A stretch of 64,000 nt of DNA from assembly GCF_026914265.1 (NCBI RefSeq), contig NC_069125.1, positions 6,344,117 through 6,408,116 of the forward strand. Direction: 5' to 3'. Numbering within the stretch: position 1 is the first letter of the stretch; the number at the start of each line of letters is the position of its first letter. Made by a program: the position numbers and the translations under genes. Origin of the DNA: Mya arenaria (lineage: Eukaryota > Mollusca > Bivalvia > Myida > Myidae). The notes under the pieces are model-generated. The model was given only the letters and a program-made list of their open reading frames with translations, made no database searches and had not been told where the DNA came from. Of the stretch, positions 44,540 to 58,400 are shown in pieces.

Positions 44540-47500
44540 CTGTAAATTAAATTAAAGACATCAGAAAGTCATCAAATGTATGTTTTATAAGCATTATACT
44601 TCCAACGCCTAAATTGCATACTACTTGACGGCATGCCCTGCCCGGCAAAGTCATGTAACTTTGCGAATACGAAATTGATCGCTTTCAAAATGTTGAGATG
44701 CGTATTTTATCAGTATGAGACATTTACGTATTACTGCGTTGAAACTTAGGGCGTGTAACAACTGTACAACTACGGTGGCAGAAAAACGGACATTTCACTG
44801 TGGACGGAGTACTACAAAAACTGATATGACTTTGAACGGACATGGGCCATTGAGTTATTTTGGCAGGATTATAACTGAACCTTTTTGGTTTGGTTCTAAA
44901 CATTTACCTATGTTCAGTTTGTCTTCTAAACGTTGATCTCCTTCAGTTTTTAGAAGTAGTTTACCCCAACAATGTATGTGCTGTTAGACTTAGATGCCAG
45001 ACCAGTCTTAAAACAGAACTCAATACATAAAACTGCGGTTTGGTCTGAAATTGGACGACATTTTACTATGCTATATTTATCTCTAAATCGGTCAAATGAT
45101 CTAAGCCCTGTTACGTATGTCAATTGAGAGTTAATTACCGTTCCGGCGGCTGCAAGATAACCAGTTCGACTAACTCAAATATGCGTCTGTAAGCGAGGCA
45201 AAGCATCACAAACACTATTCTTCGCTCCAGGAACATGACTAGCCTTAACTATTACGTTTAACTTGAGGCATATAAGCGACGCGGTCTATTGACAGATCAT
45301 CTTTCTGAGATGATGTTCTCTCATGAATTGGGTGCCCTGACTAGTTTCATTACCATTTCTGACTTTGATGTAAGTAAATTAAGGAATATCAGGAAAAAAA
45401 ACACATCGCAGAAAGGGACGGTTGTTACTAGTATAAATTGTATTGACAGGGATTACTTTTGCATTCACGATGGGTGGGTAATGACGACAATGTATCTCCA
45501 CATGACTTGCCCATCATTGTGAACAGACATGGTTAAAGAAATGCAAACATATCGTGTAGACGATCGCGTTTGACCTATTTTGTTTCCTGGGGTTATTCGA
45601 TTTCCCTGAAACGTGTCACGTACTTACATACAACGCCATCACAGATCACTATTTATTTTGGAGCAGGATGACTAAGCTATGGCCTGTCGTAACATGAATT
45701 GCTCGTCATATGATCGCAATGCAGAGCCTACTTGGCGCGACGCGCCCTCTCTTATGTTATATATGTTTTGAGCATTTCATTTGTTTGTTTTTTAAGTTAA
45801 AGTGCAAGATAATGCATACGTAAACAAAGACCGCATCCGTCCACTCGTTCAATAGATTACACCCATTTGGTTTGGACTCAATGGAGCCATCTATTGATAT
45901 TGACAATACCGAACTTTTGAACATGTTGTTCAATTATATTGCCCCTTTTAAAAGAAATGCATAAAATTATATATTCCCCCTCATTGTTTGCCGTTCCAAT
46001 GTTTTCACCCTGACTAGACCCCGCCAAGGCACACCCAGTATCTATAGAGCTTTGGGGTAGAGGGGGCAAAATTTCAGGACCGAGCAGTTATAATTTGAAA
46101 ATTAATAACATTAACTGTGGGGCCAATGGTATCTGAGGCGCCAAGGGCACCTGCGGCGGCTGCCTTTGCCGCCGTGCACGTGGCTGCGCCTCTTCGGGAT
46201 CAGTTTCAACTTCTTTTAATCTCCTTTGTCTCCCTCTTGAGCGTCATAGACCCGGCATTGTTGACATCCACACAGCACGAGTTTTGCAAAAAAAGAGAGA
46301 TATTCCCGATTCATAGACTGGTTTAATATCGTTCGACCGTGTATTCCGATTGCTAAGCAACATACACAACAACCATTTAAGTGAATCTCGCGAAAATAAT
46401 ACAATTTATTTCTAAAAAAATCTTATTGAAGATGATTTAAACATCACTGCAGCAGGCGGCGTTACTTATGTTTTAACAGTAACGTAGTTTGAGATATATT
46501 AACCCTTTCAGAGGTAATGTTCTCCAAAAAAGCATTTCGTCATCCTTCTGTAGTCTAACTTACTGTATAATTACTTACTATATAATAAGATGTTGTTAAA
46601 ATGATGATTGTTTTGCCTTTTGGTATAAAAAATAAACAATTACAAAAGAAATCCATTTACGGGTTTATTTATCTACGTTTTGTTTTAATTGTTACACTCT
46701 AATAAGGTTTTTCAAGCAGAGTTTGAATACAAGAATATCGTTTATTAAATATCAAACAAAATGCAGTAGATGTTAAGTTTTATTTACACAAATATACGGT
46801 TAATACATAAACAACTCATTATTGGATATTGATTATGTATGGAATAGTCTTGCTAATAGAGTTTTCAACAAAATTCACTCAAAACTATTAGTATTAGTAT
46901 AAACATATATGTTTTACTGTATATAACTTCTGCTACTTTATACAAATTACTATCGTTATAGATTATAAGCGATATATCTCTTTCGTACCCACACACGTAT
47001 ATCTTCAGTGTACACTTAACAAATTAATTCTAAAATTTGAAAGAGAATGATTTTGATATTAGTAAACAGATCTGGACAATTACCGAGTTTTTATGTGAAT
47101 CGATACTACTTTTCAATATCATTAGGAATGTTTTATAACGAGTGTACCTAGACATTTGAATAGGTGGACAGTAACGGTTAATTCTAAATTACGGCGTTAT
47201 CTCTTTTCGCACTAATAAGGTGTTTGATAGTTTCCAAATGTATATATTTATATTTCTTTTAATAATAAATGGTTTTTAATTTCTGGGTAACGAGTTTTTG
47301 CAATGTTCCAAATAATTTCATTACATTATCTACAACAAGTTATCAAAGGTGATATGATATTTATACTAAAAGTATGTTTTAGGAGAATGTAGGATATTTC
47401 TATTATGTATCTCTATAAACTGTATTATTTAAGCTTTGTAGTTTGTCACAAGTATTGACACTAGTAATAAAAAGAACTGCTTTAATTATTTTGAAAAAAG

Positions 47501-47790
47501 AGTCTCAAAGAACGGATCTTGCTGTTATTGTTTAATATTTTAGTATTTAAATCTAAATCGTCTTGTAACTAATAAAATGAAACACTTCCCTTGTTTATAC
47601 GTGAATAAAAATACTGTTCACTTTCTACATTTAATTGCCAAAGAAATAAAAATGGATTTTTTTTGTGGGTAAAACTAATTCACTTTAATTCGATTGAGAA
47701 TTAAACAAATTATGCGACAAAACTTGTAAGAAACACCTGTTTTGGTATCTAAACATATGTCTGACCAAAGTGTATCATTGATCAATCAAG
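44540..47790. other. Region between SGNH-like fossil and gene C, no intact gene
   Basis: The first part (to about 46300) is less AT-rich and may be old mobile-element sequence, but no domain is recognisable. From about 46420 (landmark CATCACTGCAGCAG at 46445) the sequence is the downstream part of the duplicated B/C/D lectin unit. No RNA gene seen. Confidence 0.4.
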
Positions 47791-47798
47791 ATGGTGAA

Positions 47799-50312
47799 CT
47801 ATTTTTCGCATATGTAATTCAAAGACAAATTACACAGATTGTCACTCCACTTGTAATCTTGAGAACCGTGACGTAAAAACACACAGTCTCCGTGTCCGTC
47901 CGGTTCGCCGGTAATCCAATCTGCAAGTAGAAGTTACAGTCAGTTACATTGGTGTTATTGTTGTTTGTCAAACTAAAATACAGGGCTTGTAACACTTTAC
48001 GTACAAACATGGTTTTATGTTTGAATTTTCGACAATTCGGCTCGTCCCTTTTTTTCGTTGTATTTAACTTTAGATCGTTTTATGACAATAGTTACTATTA
48101 AAAACTAAAAATCAATACCAGAGAGAAACTATGTCCTCTATACTAATATGTTACATAATTAAATGACTGTCAGTGAAATAGAATTAGTTGATACACTTGT
48201 TTAAAATGTGGATTTATGTAAAATTTTCATTCAATATTGGTGGAGGTCATTTTGTCTGCTATGCCATAAATTCGAAACTTACATTTTTGCTTTGATTGGT
48301 AAAAATCACATGTCTGTTCAATAAGTGTTCATGCATTTTGCACACATCAATTTATAAAAATGTCCTTCGATGTTTAAACAATGCATGTTAAATTTCATAT
48401 GCGCCAGGTCCAATCACCTTCGGCTGAAACTGCCACCTATGGTTTATATATCAGTAAAGATGGCTCAGAGCCATCGCTCCAGATCCTTTCATATTCGCCT
48501 GTTAATACAAACTACGGTAAAACATACCAGTTACGGTGACCTCCGAGCCATCGCTTTAGATCCAATTACCATTGGCTGATACTGCCATCCATGCTAATAC
48601 ATTATAGTAAAGGTGGGCTTTAATCGATTGCTTCAAATAACATCATATTCCCCGGATTCCCCATACAATGTCATCCATTGTGTTATAAACCAGTTAAGAC
48701 GGGCTCCTAGCCATTGCTCCAGTTCCAAATAACCTTTTGCAGATATAATGACTTACCAGTAAAGGTTGGCCCGAGCCATCGCTCCATACCCGAAAATCTA
48801 CGGCTGATACTGTCACCTACGGTAATACATACCAGTAAATGTGGGTTCAGAGCTATCGCTCCAGATCCATTCACCTTCGTTTGCCATGTCCGTTAGACCT
48901 GTCCACCAGTTTCGAGCTGTCGAGTTGTACACAAGAGAACAGTATAAAGCTCATGGTTATCTAAAACTGCAATGCCTCTCATATATGGAATATTATATTT
49001 AAAACATAATTATTGATATGTTATTATTTGCTTTCTGAGACAAGGCTTGTCATTCACCCATGCCATTAAACGGGAAAACAAATGTCTAAATCATTTGATT
49101 TGTCTTTTATGTTATATTTTTTTATGAATGAGATCTCATCACATCCTAGTGTGCTTACGTGTCATTTGACGAGCAATGTCCTTGAGAAATGTGTTTTCTG
49201 CTTCATCATTGATGTCGACAAGGTGACTGCCGTTGTCTTCACAGACTCTCTGAAAAAATGTTATCAGCGTAGCTTTAGATCGTATTCTTTTATTTATCAA
49301 ATGAGCATGATAACATCCTTGGGCCTAAAATATAACACCTTGATGTATTTGAAACTGCAATTGTAATTGTGAACTTTTGGTGTAGGTATTGTTTTATATA
49401 CCATTACTAGTACCGCTTCTATTTCGACAAAAGAGAGGAATCGTACGCCTTCATTCTTAAGAATGAAATGACTGTGTTTAGAATCGCAGGAGCGTTTGTT
49501 ATATCACTGACAAATATGCATGCAGCCAGCCCATATTTTCATTATGCACGACAAAATATATTCGCTTCAATAGAAGCTGGAAAAAAACAACATAATGTGA
49601 TAACACCGAAAATCCATTGCAAATGCATTTTTATGCATTTATTTCGTTTGAACAGAATACATGACTGCATTCGTTGTCCAATGTACGGAAATAATATGAT
49701 AACAAGAATGCACTAAAATGTACCTGAGCGGCTGGAAAAGTCAACGGTTCATTTGAATAGAGGTAACATGAACCCTTGTTATACAGCCACCCATCTGGAC
49801 ATGTCGGTAGACACTCACCTGTTAATATCACATTTCTGTTGAATTTATGCTTAAACAGGTCCATTTATAAGGATAAAATGTTTGAAAAAAATAGTTATTC
49901 ACTTAATTCGGTAATCTGCAATTGATTCAATAAATTCTAGCGGATTTAACAAGTTCAAGAATTTATCCAATGACAATGATTTTTTTATTTAAAATCATAC
50001 AAAAATGGATAAAATAAATAAAATCCATTAACGTTATATATAACTTTGTATATTCTTTATATCCTTTCACTTGTCCATAATAATAAATATCATACCAAAA
50101 ACTAAAATAAGATATGATTTGTTTAAGTGTTTCAATGTACATGTGTCAATGTCAATGTTATAATGGTTACCTCTCGCGAGAGCGTTTTTCAATAGTTCCA
50201 AACTCTTTAACACAGTTGTTTCTAGGTCCAATTGGCAGGAACTCTGAAGAACGGTGTTTCCTTTGGCAACTTTCACAATAAAGCAGAAGGCAAGAGTCAC
50301 TGCCAACTTCAT
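47799..50312 (-). CDS. Secreted C-type lectin C (EPD type), 5 exons
   Basis: Minus-strand exons 50171-50312, 49724-49818, 49159-49249, 48833-48916 and 47799-47920 join in phase to 177 aa. Signal peptide MKLAVTLAFCFIVKV, then a stalk almost identical to B. The lectin domain shows CPDGWLYNKGSCYLY, VCEDNGSHLVDIND, NWWTGLTD, WIWSDSSEPTFT, GEPDGHGDC, KWSDNLC and YICEK. The sugar motif is EPD, between the classical EPN (mannose) and QPD (galactose), and the WND motif reads WSD. Binding preference therefore cannot be predicted from the usual rule. Introns 1-3 are compact (352, 474 and 242 nt). Intron 4 (912 nt) holds a 5-6-unit exon-derived repeat. Confidence 0.9.
48400..48832 (-). repeat. Exon-4-derived minisatellite, short array (5-6 units) in intron 4 of gene C
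   Basis: Units of about 75-80 bp with the same structure as in gene B: exon 4 tail (GGAGCGATGGCTCGGA-type), a GTATGT-type splice site and a short spacer. Units start near 48435, 48530, 48605, 48690 and 48760, and the last runs into the real exon 4 end at 48833. Individual units differ at many positions. Confidence 0.8.
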
Positions 50313-50339
50313 TTTGTCTTCGCGAGGCAAAGTCAATCC

Positions 50340-50465
50340 GCAGTTTGAAAGAGGAAGTCCCCTTGCTCATATTTAAATATTAGCAAACAATAGGTGTTGA
50401 TCAAGTTGTGAATTGTGAACAAAGACTGTGGTGTGCTTTGTCATGTAATTGTCACATTGCATGTG
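50340..50465 (-). promoter_or_regulatory. Conserved lectin promoter module, gene C
   Basis: AAAGAGGAAGT at 50348-50358, ATTTAAATAT at about 50370-50379, invariant 28-nt core at 50385-50412 and CTTTGTCATG at about 50436-50445, all upstream of the gene C start on the minus strand. Confidence 0.65.
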
Positions 50466-50939
50466 TAACATTCATCATCTAGGACAAAAATATAGCTGAA
50501 ACAATGTCACTGGTGCCAAAAAAAAGGCACCAAAGTCATTGTAGGCATCTCATAAATTTAAAGATTACAGCAAATTGTGATAAACATTTTGTTTTTGTTT
50601 TTGAAAGTGTTGATGCGAGATTTTTGTATAGCAAAAAAAACCTTGACAAGTCATTTTTATCTTACACATTTTCTATTATCATTTAAGAGCATCTATTTAT
50701 TGTCGGCGTGAATACGGAAGTGGCATTCTTTAGGCCTTTCACAAACAGAAGGAAATGGTTCACCGTTTATTCCGTCCGCTAACATATGCAAAAATACGGT
50801 ATGTAGGAAGGTAGCGTATACTTATTATTGCACAATATCGAGTTGTAAGGCTGATTCATTTCCTTCTCATCAGATACAACACCGAGTCAAACAAACAAAT
50901 TTAAGAACACACAACAAAAACCTAAGGACCCTCTGCTTC

Positions 50940-53880
50940 CAAAAGAGTATAGGCCGTCATTTATACAAAGAGAATAAAAACAGTTGTTTGCAAAAATGCG
51001 GGCGGAAACACATGGCTTAGGCTTGACCTGCATACTGATTTAAGTGTAAAACGTGCAAGAGGCTAAATCACTTTACATGTGAATGATTGTATAACAAAAA
51101 ATCTGTAAATGAATTTGACGAGAGCCAGGAAAATGATGTGTTTGCCGGGGAAATCACAATATTGGCAATAAGCAGTATAAACGGATGAGATGAAAGTATA
51201 ACACTTGAAGCTGACACAACAGTTCAATTCAAACTGGACTCGGTAGCCAATTGAACTGTTTTCTACACAGTCTCTTCAACAAAATACCTGGACTTTAGCT
51301 ATGTAAGACAATCATTACTCTTCGAACATTTTAATCAGTCTATTACTCCAATGGGAATAACAAATATGAAGTGCCCATTAAACAATGGTGCAGTTCAATC
51401 ATTTGAATTTTACGTGGTCAAATTCAAAGCAACACCTTTCTTGGGAATAAACGCAAGCAAGAACTTAAATCTTACTTAAAACATCGATGCCATGAACAAA
51501 AACTCGCCACTGACAAGCGATTCAGTCATAGGAGACTATGGGCACATATTCAAAGGTTTAGTATGGTTGCACGGGACATAAATATTGAAATAGACAAAAC
51601 CGTACCTTTTGCAATAAATGTACCCAGAAACGTACCGTACACATTAATGCCAAGATTCAAAGAAACATAAGATAATTGGAATAAAACGGTGAAATAAAGC
51701 CTGTACATGAGGCGAATGATTGGGTCAACAACCTAGTTATCGTAGAAAAGAAGGACAAGTACCTACGTCTTCGTCTCGTCGACTCGAGGGACCTAAACAA
51801 GTCCATAAAACGACACCATTTCAAAATACACACACTGAAGGATGTCAAAGCTCAACTAAGTGGCAAGAACATACTTACAATTATTGATGAAAAAGATGGA
51901 TACCATCAAGTAGAGTTAGATAAAAAAACGAAGAAGCTCATATCTATGCACTTTCGAAACGTCATTCCAAAGATATCATTGGACACGCGTAGCTTTGCGC
52001 AAGCGAAATATTTGCAATGAAAAATATGCTGATATTTAGAGGCATTAAAATGTATTGATGATATGATCATCGCTTGAAATGATGAAGCCGAACTGGATGA
52101 AACGCTACGGAAAGTATTTAGACTAGCTGAAGAAAAAAGTCAGATTTTAAAAAGAAAAAATGCCAAGTTAAGTCTGTGAAGTATATGGGGACAATAATAA
52201 GTGAAAAAGGGATGGAACCAGCTCCTGAAAAAATAAAGAGCATCACAGAAATGCATCACCAGAAAAGGCGTGCAACGCCTACTAGGAATGGTGAACTACT
52301 AACTACCATATATTCCTAATATGGCTGAAATCACATCGCCACTACGCATTGTTTTAAATAAGAATACAGCGTTTGAATGGAACCATGAACAAAAACGTGC
52401 CAAGGGAAAAAAAACTATATTGACAAATCAACCAGTGCTAAAGTTCTATGATATAAACACAGATGTAACGGTACAGACGGAGACTGTGACCACGGAATTT
52501 GTTGTTGTCTTATGCAAGACGGACATTTGATTGCACACGGATAAAGATCACAGCCCATAGCCAAAATAAACTATACAAACGTTAAACGAAAAATGGTACC
52601 AATTTTATACACTGTCGACGTAAAGTTTCATCAGTATGTGTGTGGAAAACACGTAAGCGTTCAGTCTGATCACCGCCAATTTGAGATGATTTTGCGCAAA
52701 CCAATGCTTAAGGCGCCACCAAGACTACAAAGATCCTCAATAACCATATGATACATACCTTGGAAAATAATGTACGCAGCCGACACTCTGAGCAGTGCAT
52801 ACCTCAACGACAATATCTCAGATGAGACCGAAATTGAGGACAATATGAAAATAACGATACATTCGCTCGTATCCAAACATTCGAAAAAACGACAACTATT
52901 TGCAAGTCATACAAAATAAACTGAAAACGATAATGAAATGCAGTTACTAACAAAAACGGTAAATAAAGGCATGCCAAATCACATACAATGTTTCCAAGCT
53001 TGTCTTAAGCCGTTTTGAAATGAGGCGTGATATTCTACGAAAGCCACCTGGGAATATCAAAGACAAAAATTACAGCTTCTGAGTTTGTGTACTGGCCACG
53101 GATAAAATGGGACATAGACAAATATACTCCAATTGTACAAACTGTATCATGTACAGTAGAAACAATACCAAAGAACCGTTACTTCAACCTGAGCCCGAGA
53201 TTGTCGTTGATTATTTCTCAATTTTCGTTGGGATAGGGCTATAAAACAGAAGAAAATTGCACCGCGGTAGAGAGACATCTAATGGCTACATTTGCAGTGC
53301 ACGGATTGCTTCAACATATTGTAGCCAATAACAGGGCGTTTAACAGGGAACACTTTCAAACATTCTGTGAAAAGCATTCAATCAAACTGACAACGACAAA
53401 ACTAACAGTCAGTCAAGCTTATGGTCAAGTTGAAAGATATACTAGAATATTCAAAACCTTGTTACGTAAAGCTCATGAAAATGGACAAGCCGAGAGTATA
53501 GCCTTGCTGGAATATCGGATCACGCCGTTCACTGGATGCGATTATTCTCCCGCACAAATGCTTACGAGATAAGCTATCTACGAACTCAGATCTCTTCAAT
53601 ATTTTGATAAAAAACTACAGATTCAGAAAGTTTCTTTCAAATCGACTGTGTATGAAAAAGCCCGCAAGCAGTTGTTCAAATGCTAGGAAAGTCCAAAACA
53701 ATTTTATAACAAATACGCGAAACCTGAAAGTGAACTAAACCTAGGCGAAAATATCATGTGTTTTCAGCTCTAGTTCGGTCTCATCATCTCACCAAAGTCG
53801 TATATCATTGACACAGACATCGGTTCTAGACCTAGGCGAAATTGGAGTCACCTCTTTGACGCGAGATACCAAAACAATGC
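50940..53880 (+). mobile_element. Ty3/Gypsy-like LTR retrotransposon fossil
   Basis: Degraded pol region recognisable in order: upstream linker and start of reverse transcriptase (about 51.6-52.1 kb, with RLVDSRDLNKSIKRHHFKI), RNase H-like part (about 52.3-52.7 kb), integrase zinc-binding and core parts (about 53.0-53.6 kb, with the phrase VSQAYGQVER), and the pol tail to about 53.88 kb. No LTR pair or gag was recognised. The copy is broken, with a dozen or more interruptions, and looks old. It begins just beyond the conserved upstream sequence of gene C. Confidence 0.75.
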
Positions 53881-54125
53881 TGACTGGGTAACAGACGCAC
53901 ACATTTCCGGTTCCAAATAAATTTTCAAATATAGTCATGTTTCCTTTATTCACGCATTTCACTACATAAATGGATAAATGAGGTAATATCATATGATAAA
54001 TAGAGGAAAACGTGTTTGATTCATACTTATATTCAAATAGGATTTCATAAATAGGGCAGTTCGTGAAGTTCGTAGACAACTTTCAAATATGATAAGTATA
54101 TTGAGATAGAGAAATAAAATGATAC
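53880..54125. other. Gap between Gypsy fossil and mariner remnant
   Basis: Short AT-rich stretch with no recognisable feature. Confidence 0.4.
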
Positions 54126-54127
54126 AG

Positions 54128-55420
54128 TCAAACCATACATTTAATTCTGCATTGGGTACACGAACACCTATTACAATACATATACCGTGAACAGTTTAAC
54201 AGTGGCTTTACATTATACCCTAACACAGCCATGGAGCTCTTTGACGTGAAAAACACCGACATATTACGTTGATTCACAATATTTTTCCATGCAGTTCTCG
54301 TTTTGTTGTTGAGATCTACCAATTTCTTGTATATATCACCGAACCACGACTTGTCCTATGTAGCAACTGTTAATCGTACGACCAGCGTGTGTTCCTGCAT
54401 ATCAGTAAATTGTTGTCCACGTAAATCACTTTCAGGCGCGGAAAACAGCTAAGTCCACTGGGGCGCAATCGGGCGCGTGCCCCAAACGTTCAAAGCCAAG
54501 GAAATCAATTATCATCAGTGTATCGGCGGCTCTTAAGTGCATGTGCATTATCCTGGTCATGAATGATATCATCGGTATTCGCCTGAGGCCGCTTCTTCCG
54601 GTAGGAATTGAAGACGTCCCTGCGTATTAACTGAAAATAAACAAATTAATATGAAACCGTTGAAATCGGGTTTGTGTCAGTATTGATCCGTTCCTTGTTA
54701 TATTGATTAATTATGTAATGGAGATTTATTCAATCTATTTAATTCGATATAAATTGGTTTAAAAAAGTAAACTCTTAAAATACCTTGTGATAATGAGCGG
54801 CTTTAACAATTCTCCCTTCCAGTACCTGGATAAATATATTGCATGAATTTCTAAGCAGACTTGCAGACTTTAGCCTTCTTTAGTGGTGGTAGGGTTTGAT
54901 GTTCCCATACTATGGATTGCTATTTAAATTTATTTTCATATAGATAGAATCAGGTCTCGTCAATTGTTCATATACGGGCCAGGAAAGCATCACCATGGCA
55001 TTGAAAATGGTCTTAAAAGTCACTTGAAACCCTGATTTGTATTTCTTTCTGCTCATCATTAAGAAGCCGGGAACACATTGCGCACAAATTTCCCGCATAC
55101 CTATGTCATGAACTATGGCCCGATACACAACATTTTCCCAAATTCCAGTGGTATTGCTTATTTCCAGAACAGTTTTCTGAAATAAATTTGAATAATATCG
55201 AGAACTAAAGCTATGCCGAGTTCAGTCTTGGCAAATCATCCCTGCTGATTTCAAGGTCTATCAAATGCTTATGCCTTTTAAACACAAGATTGGAATATTT
55301 CGCCGACCCACGCTCCATTAACTTTAGGGTTGCTATTGGTGTCATTCCAGTTGTAGCATAAATTCTTCTTTCTTTCTTCATCAAGATGATTTCACTCGAT
55401 ACGATAATTGAATTCATCGT
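54128..55420 (-). pseudogene. mariner-family transposase remnant
   Basis: Read on the minus strand from 55417: an N-terminal HTH part (TGMTPIATLKLMERG, NLVFKRHKHL, SRDDLPR), then IGMREICAQCVPGFL near 55100 (mariner linker, usually GMRKVCARWVP), then SIVWEHQTLPPLKKAKVCKSA-like sequence near 54880, GRIVKAAHYHK near 54800, HDQDNAHAH near 54555 (third catalytic block, usually HDNAPAH), SDLRGQQFTDMQEH near 54420, and a C-terminal GDIYKKLVDLNNKTR near 54320. Pieces lie in several frames, and a segment containing the second catalytic Asp region appears lost, so it is a decayed DNA transposon. No terminal inverted repeats were identified. Confidence 0.75.
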
Positions 55421-58400
55421 CTAATCAATCTGTACAACTTCTATATAAATGGTTACATTTAGTGGCGTCTTATTCCAGTTTAAATTTGTGGTCTTTGGTT
55501 TCATGATCGGAATTTAAATTCAAAATGTAAGTTTTTGTCTGTTGATTTAAGGTATTTGGCTCATTGTCACATTTAACTTTAGTAGAATTATTTTTGTTAT
55601 TCAAACCCCCTCTATTTAAGTGACCGATGCGGTTTTGTCATACAATATCTTGTTAATGGTTTCGCATTTGCAACCGGTTAATCGCTGTTGAATTTCGCCT
55701 GTTTCTGTATGACTTTCCGCATTTGAAATGTTTGAAAGATTGTGTCGTTATGAATTGGTTATATTCTATTTAACACTACGTACTTCTAATATATTTCAAT
55801 GCATGCACTTATGCTTTCATTCTTATTACATTCATATTAGCATGCTTAAATTACTGCGAGATAACAACATAATACGTTCCGTCAATCAACAAAAGAAAAA
55901 CCTTTCAGCTATACATTATTGAGTTAAAGTACCATTACGTCAAAATGAAACACTTATCTCAAATAAATTAAAGAAACGTTTTGAATGACAGCACGTGATT
56001 TCGATCATCACCACATGCTTGATGACATACAGTAATTACTGTACGTAACGGAAATAACGATGTGTGGAGTTATGAGTCGAGGTATAACCCGGTCGAGCAT
56101 TTGGGTTAATTGCAAAACTCGTTTATGAAAAACGAAGTCCCTTATTTTCAAGTTTTAAATGTTTCAATGCAATCTATAAGCTTTTTCACTAGTAAAAGGG
56201 ACAAGCCAAGAAAGCCAATAGACGAGTTTTAAGACACACGGCGTAGCGTAACATACACAAATCGAAAGACACACAAATTATCAAGACAACGCATCATTTA
56301 TTGATCAGAGTTAGTTTGATGCATGTGTAATCTGTTTATTGTGTTTGGAGGCTTTTATTAGTGATACAGCGGTCTAGTGGTCAGGGAAGCGTATGTCAAA
56401 TTTGTCATTCGAATTGGTCTGACATTTACATTATATTTTATTGACAATGTATTGGTTATTTTTTAATCATATTCTGTTATGGAAAGAAGTATATGCCTAA
56501 TACAGTTATACTAATCTTTATGTTATTAAGATATTCTTATCTTAGCTAACAGGAGCATGGCTATAGAAGAGACGTAGCAATATGTCTGTGTATATGAATT
56601 TACTAGTTTTTGGCCGCGAAACCTTTAATAAAATACCTCAAACATGAAAAGATTGACATGTTTAAATCTATCTGTATTTTAGCTCAAGGATGGGCAGCAC
56701 AATCGCGTTACAGGACAATATACATGGCCAGGGTTTAGTGTCACCTCGAATCATCATGACTAGTGGATACTAGTGGATACTACGTAAGCCAATAATTTGT
56801 TGCAGTATACACGTGTATTGAATGAACTGTTATTAACTCAAAATAGTATCATTCAACGATCAATTATAGACGTTTTGAACATCACTGCAGCAAACGGCTG
56901 TTTGAACAGAGATTTTTTCTCTCTGATTTTCTCAAATGAGCATTTCGTCATCCTTCTGTAAATTTACCTACTATAGAAATAGGACTTGCTGGATTGCTTA
57001 TAGCATCATCTGGCTGTTCGTTTTAGCCGTTTGATAAAGAACCTTAACAAGTACAATACAAACAGCACACAAAATGTTGTATACCAAACTAGAACTGAGA
57101 TTTTTAAGAACATCATTTAATGAATATAAACATGAACTTCTTTTTATAAATATCAAACAAAATTTAAGACTAGTATCTGTTACTGTTTTATTTACACAAA
57201 AACTGTGTTACTACTACATACACAACTTATTATTGAGCGTAATTATGTATAAATTGTGCTTTGTAAATAAAGCTTGGAATGAAATGCGTACACAATTATT
57301 TGTATGCCCAAATACATGTACATTAAGGAAGTTTCAAATACTATGTAAAAATGTGTGACAATAACACACATATTTGCTGTATATCTTAAATGCAGCACAT
57401 TTAAACAAAGCTAATTAACATATATAGAAAATTCAAATTCCAATTCTCCCAATCTCGTTATTTCTGCGTGTTATCAGTTACAAATAATAGATTTTTTCTA
57501 TTTTTCTTTCTTACCCACAAACATAATACTTGAGTACAAATTGTTCAAACTAATTCTGATTTTAAAAAGATAATAATTTAAAGTCAATACACCCTTCTCT
57601 ATCAAACAATATTTACACGGATACATATTCGTTGAAGCAAATCGTAGTTCTATTTTCTTAAATCTTACATAACATGATGTGTCGATGTTAGTTGTTACTG
57701 GTGTTATTGTCTTATTCAAACGGACGACGTAAAACTTTTTCCTGTCTTATTAAGTAACATTGAATTCATTTTGCGTTTTTTAACGAAAGAAAACAGTATC
57801 TACCAGTTCCCAATTATATACTGTATTATTTATTTATTTACAGTTGTTTTTCATTACATAATGTTGATTTTTTTCCTGTTACAAACACTTTCTTTACATT
57901 ACACATACTTTAACACGTGAGTAAAAAGATATGTTTTTAATGATTACAATGAACAAAGGCGTTTAAACGGCAGTATGACTTTATAACAAAGGTGTTTTTT
58001 TTAATATCACTACCACGCATTTCCATAACAGTATTATTTAGGCGTTGAGATAAGTTATATGAATCTCATATATACTATCGGGAAAATGTACCAGTGCTTG
58101 ATAATAAATCTATCTAAAAAGTCGGTAAACAATTGATGAGCTTCTGTTGTTTATCCGATTTATTTTACATTATAGAAAGATAATATTACTAAACATGTGC
58201 TATCAATCAGAATAAACTTAAATTGGGATGTTATCAAGTTACAAAGCCTTAACAGAAACAATACTTTTGATCACCACAGTCACACAGTTCTGTTAATATA
58301 TATAAATGAAGGAATCTCGCTAATGGCTTTTTCCTTTCGAAGGTAATACCATAACTGTGGTATATTCCCCAGTGGTCCCTTCAAAGGAGATACCATTACT

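Noticed and set aside
56350-56425. tRNA or SINE head (AGCGGTCTAGTGGTCA and CATTCGAATTGG)
   Set aside because: Only the A-box-like and a weak B-box-like word match; no cloverleaf can be drawn.
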